Assembly: GCA_902601455.1 (NCBI GenBank)
Contig: CACKNC010000001.1
Coordinates: 1 to 32,239 of the forward strand
Length of the DNA stretch: 32,239 nucleotides
Direction: 5' to 3'
DNA from: an uncultured Alphaproteobacteria bacterium
GTDB taxonomy: Bacteria; Pseudomonadota; Alphaproteobacteria; HIMB59; GCA-002718135
Shown: positions 31,765-32,239 of the stretch, piece after piece
Position numbering within the stretch: the first letter of the stretch is position 1
Layout: every line of letters begins with the position of its first letter
Translations under genes and position numbers: made by a program
Notes under the pieces: model-generated
Told to the model about the DNA's origin: nothing
The model's input: only the letters and a program-made list of their open reading frames with translations
Databases searched by the model: none

Positions 31765-32239
31765 ATGAATGTATTAGAGAGTTTTTCTTTAAAAGGCAAA
31801 GTAGCGCTTGTTACAGGCGGTGCAGGTTTATATGGAAGGCAAATAGTAGAAGCGTTGGCAGAGGCAGGAGCAGAAACTTACATTGCCTCTCGAAATTTAG
31901 AAAGCTTACAACAAGTGGCTAAAGAAGAAAATGCAAGAGGTTACAATGTTACAGCTATGCAATTAGATTTATCTCAAGATGAGTCAATTGAAAAACTTCA
32001 TTCTGATATCATTACCAAAAGTGGAAAATGTGACATTCTTATAAATAATGCCGTATCAAGAGAGTTTGGTAGTGCTGGTTGGAAAAACACTTTAGATGAT
32101 TTTGATAAAAGTTTACGCATTAACGCTTCAGCATTATTTAAAATAACACAAATGTTTGCTGAAGATATGAAAAAAAATAATTCAGGTTCAATCATTAATA
32201 TTGGTTCTATGATGGGTACTGTTGGAGTAGAAAACGGAA
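31765..32239 (+). CDS. Short-chain dehydrogenase/reductase, 5' part (cut by window end)
   Basis: The frame is open from ATG 31765 to the window end, 158 codons with no stop. T-G-G-A-G-L-Y-G-R is the cofactor loop. I-L-I-N-N-A-V-S-R is the N-N-A region, and I-I-N-I-G-S-M-M-G-T holds the catalytic serine; the Tyr-Lys pair would lie just past the edge. L-D-L-S supports an SDR as well. It starts immediately after the second Gfo/Idh stop and continues the same operon. It is clearly distinct from the other SDR in the cluster. Confidence 0.88.
   Translation, partial: MNVLESFSLKGKVALVTGGAGLYGRQIVEALAEAGAETYIASRNLESLQQVAKEENARGYNVTAMQLDLSQDESIEKLHSDIITKSGKCDILINNAVSREFGSAGWKNTLDDFDKSLRINASALFKITQMFAEDMKKNNSGSIINIGSMMGTVGVENG

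Noticed and set aside
31998-32195. Minus-strand frame at the end of the window
   Set aside because: Antisense to the second SDR, whose cofactor loop and serine motif are plainly in the plus-strand frame.

Overview
The window looks like a piece of an AT-rich (roughly 70% A+T by eye), gene-dense alphaproteobacterial chromosome. The lineage call rests on several points: a CcrM-type GANTC methyltransferase with its C-terminal domain; a separate ATP synthase Fo operon in the order atpI-atpB-atpE-atpF'-atpF with two b-type subunits; the ispH-thrB-rnhA run; and the mutY / DUF721-dsbA-smc divergent pair. Short intergenic gaps, many stop/start overlaps and few clear Shine-Dalgarno sites suggest a streamlined, probably marine, genome. 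The exact clade cannot be fixed from sequence alone. No gene-free stretch exceeds about 105 bases. I see no tRNA, rRNA, CRISPR array, insertion sequence or phage gene.

Region 1 (1-6067): a plus-strand sugar operon of the L-rhamnose type. It holds the end of a RhaS-like binding protein, a RhaT-like double ATPase broken by a one-base frameshift, two RhaP/RhaQ-like permeases, a small protein of the Anabaena sensory rhodopsin transducer (ASRT) family, and a RhaI-type sugar isomerase. A DeoR-family repressor faces the operon from the other strand, overlaps its last codons, and is the last gene of the next operon. Kinase and aldolase genes are not in the window.

Region 2 (6067-9517): minus-strand operon ispH-thrB-rnhA-yceI-deoR, divergent from a small lipoprotein gene.

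Region 3 (9514-16660): a tightly coupled minus-strand chain, DUF721-dsbA-smc-atpI-atpB-atpE-atpF'-atpF, linking chromosome organisation to the proton channel of ATP synthase. It is divergent from mutY. The SMC protein is unusually short because its coiled-coil arms are reduced.

Region 4 (16678-21315, plus strand): a possible 38-residue membrane peptide, a class IV aminotransferase resembling (R)-amine transaminases, a YhiN/HI0933-type flavoprotein, and a large secreted protein resembling alginate lyase with changed active-site residues.

Region 5 (21320-26061, minus strand): a Cys-less family-4-like uracil-DNA glycosylase, a soluble-type lytic transglycosylase, moaB, rnhB and ccrM. Three GANTC sites are packed into the 62-base gap before ccrM, which suggests methylation feedback.

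Region 6 (26112-32239): a plus-strand TPR protein plus ispE, then a second carbohydrate-type cluster: an RraA-like protein (minus strand) divergent from Gfo/Idh-SDR-Gfo/Idh-SDR, the last gene cut by the window end.
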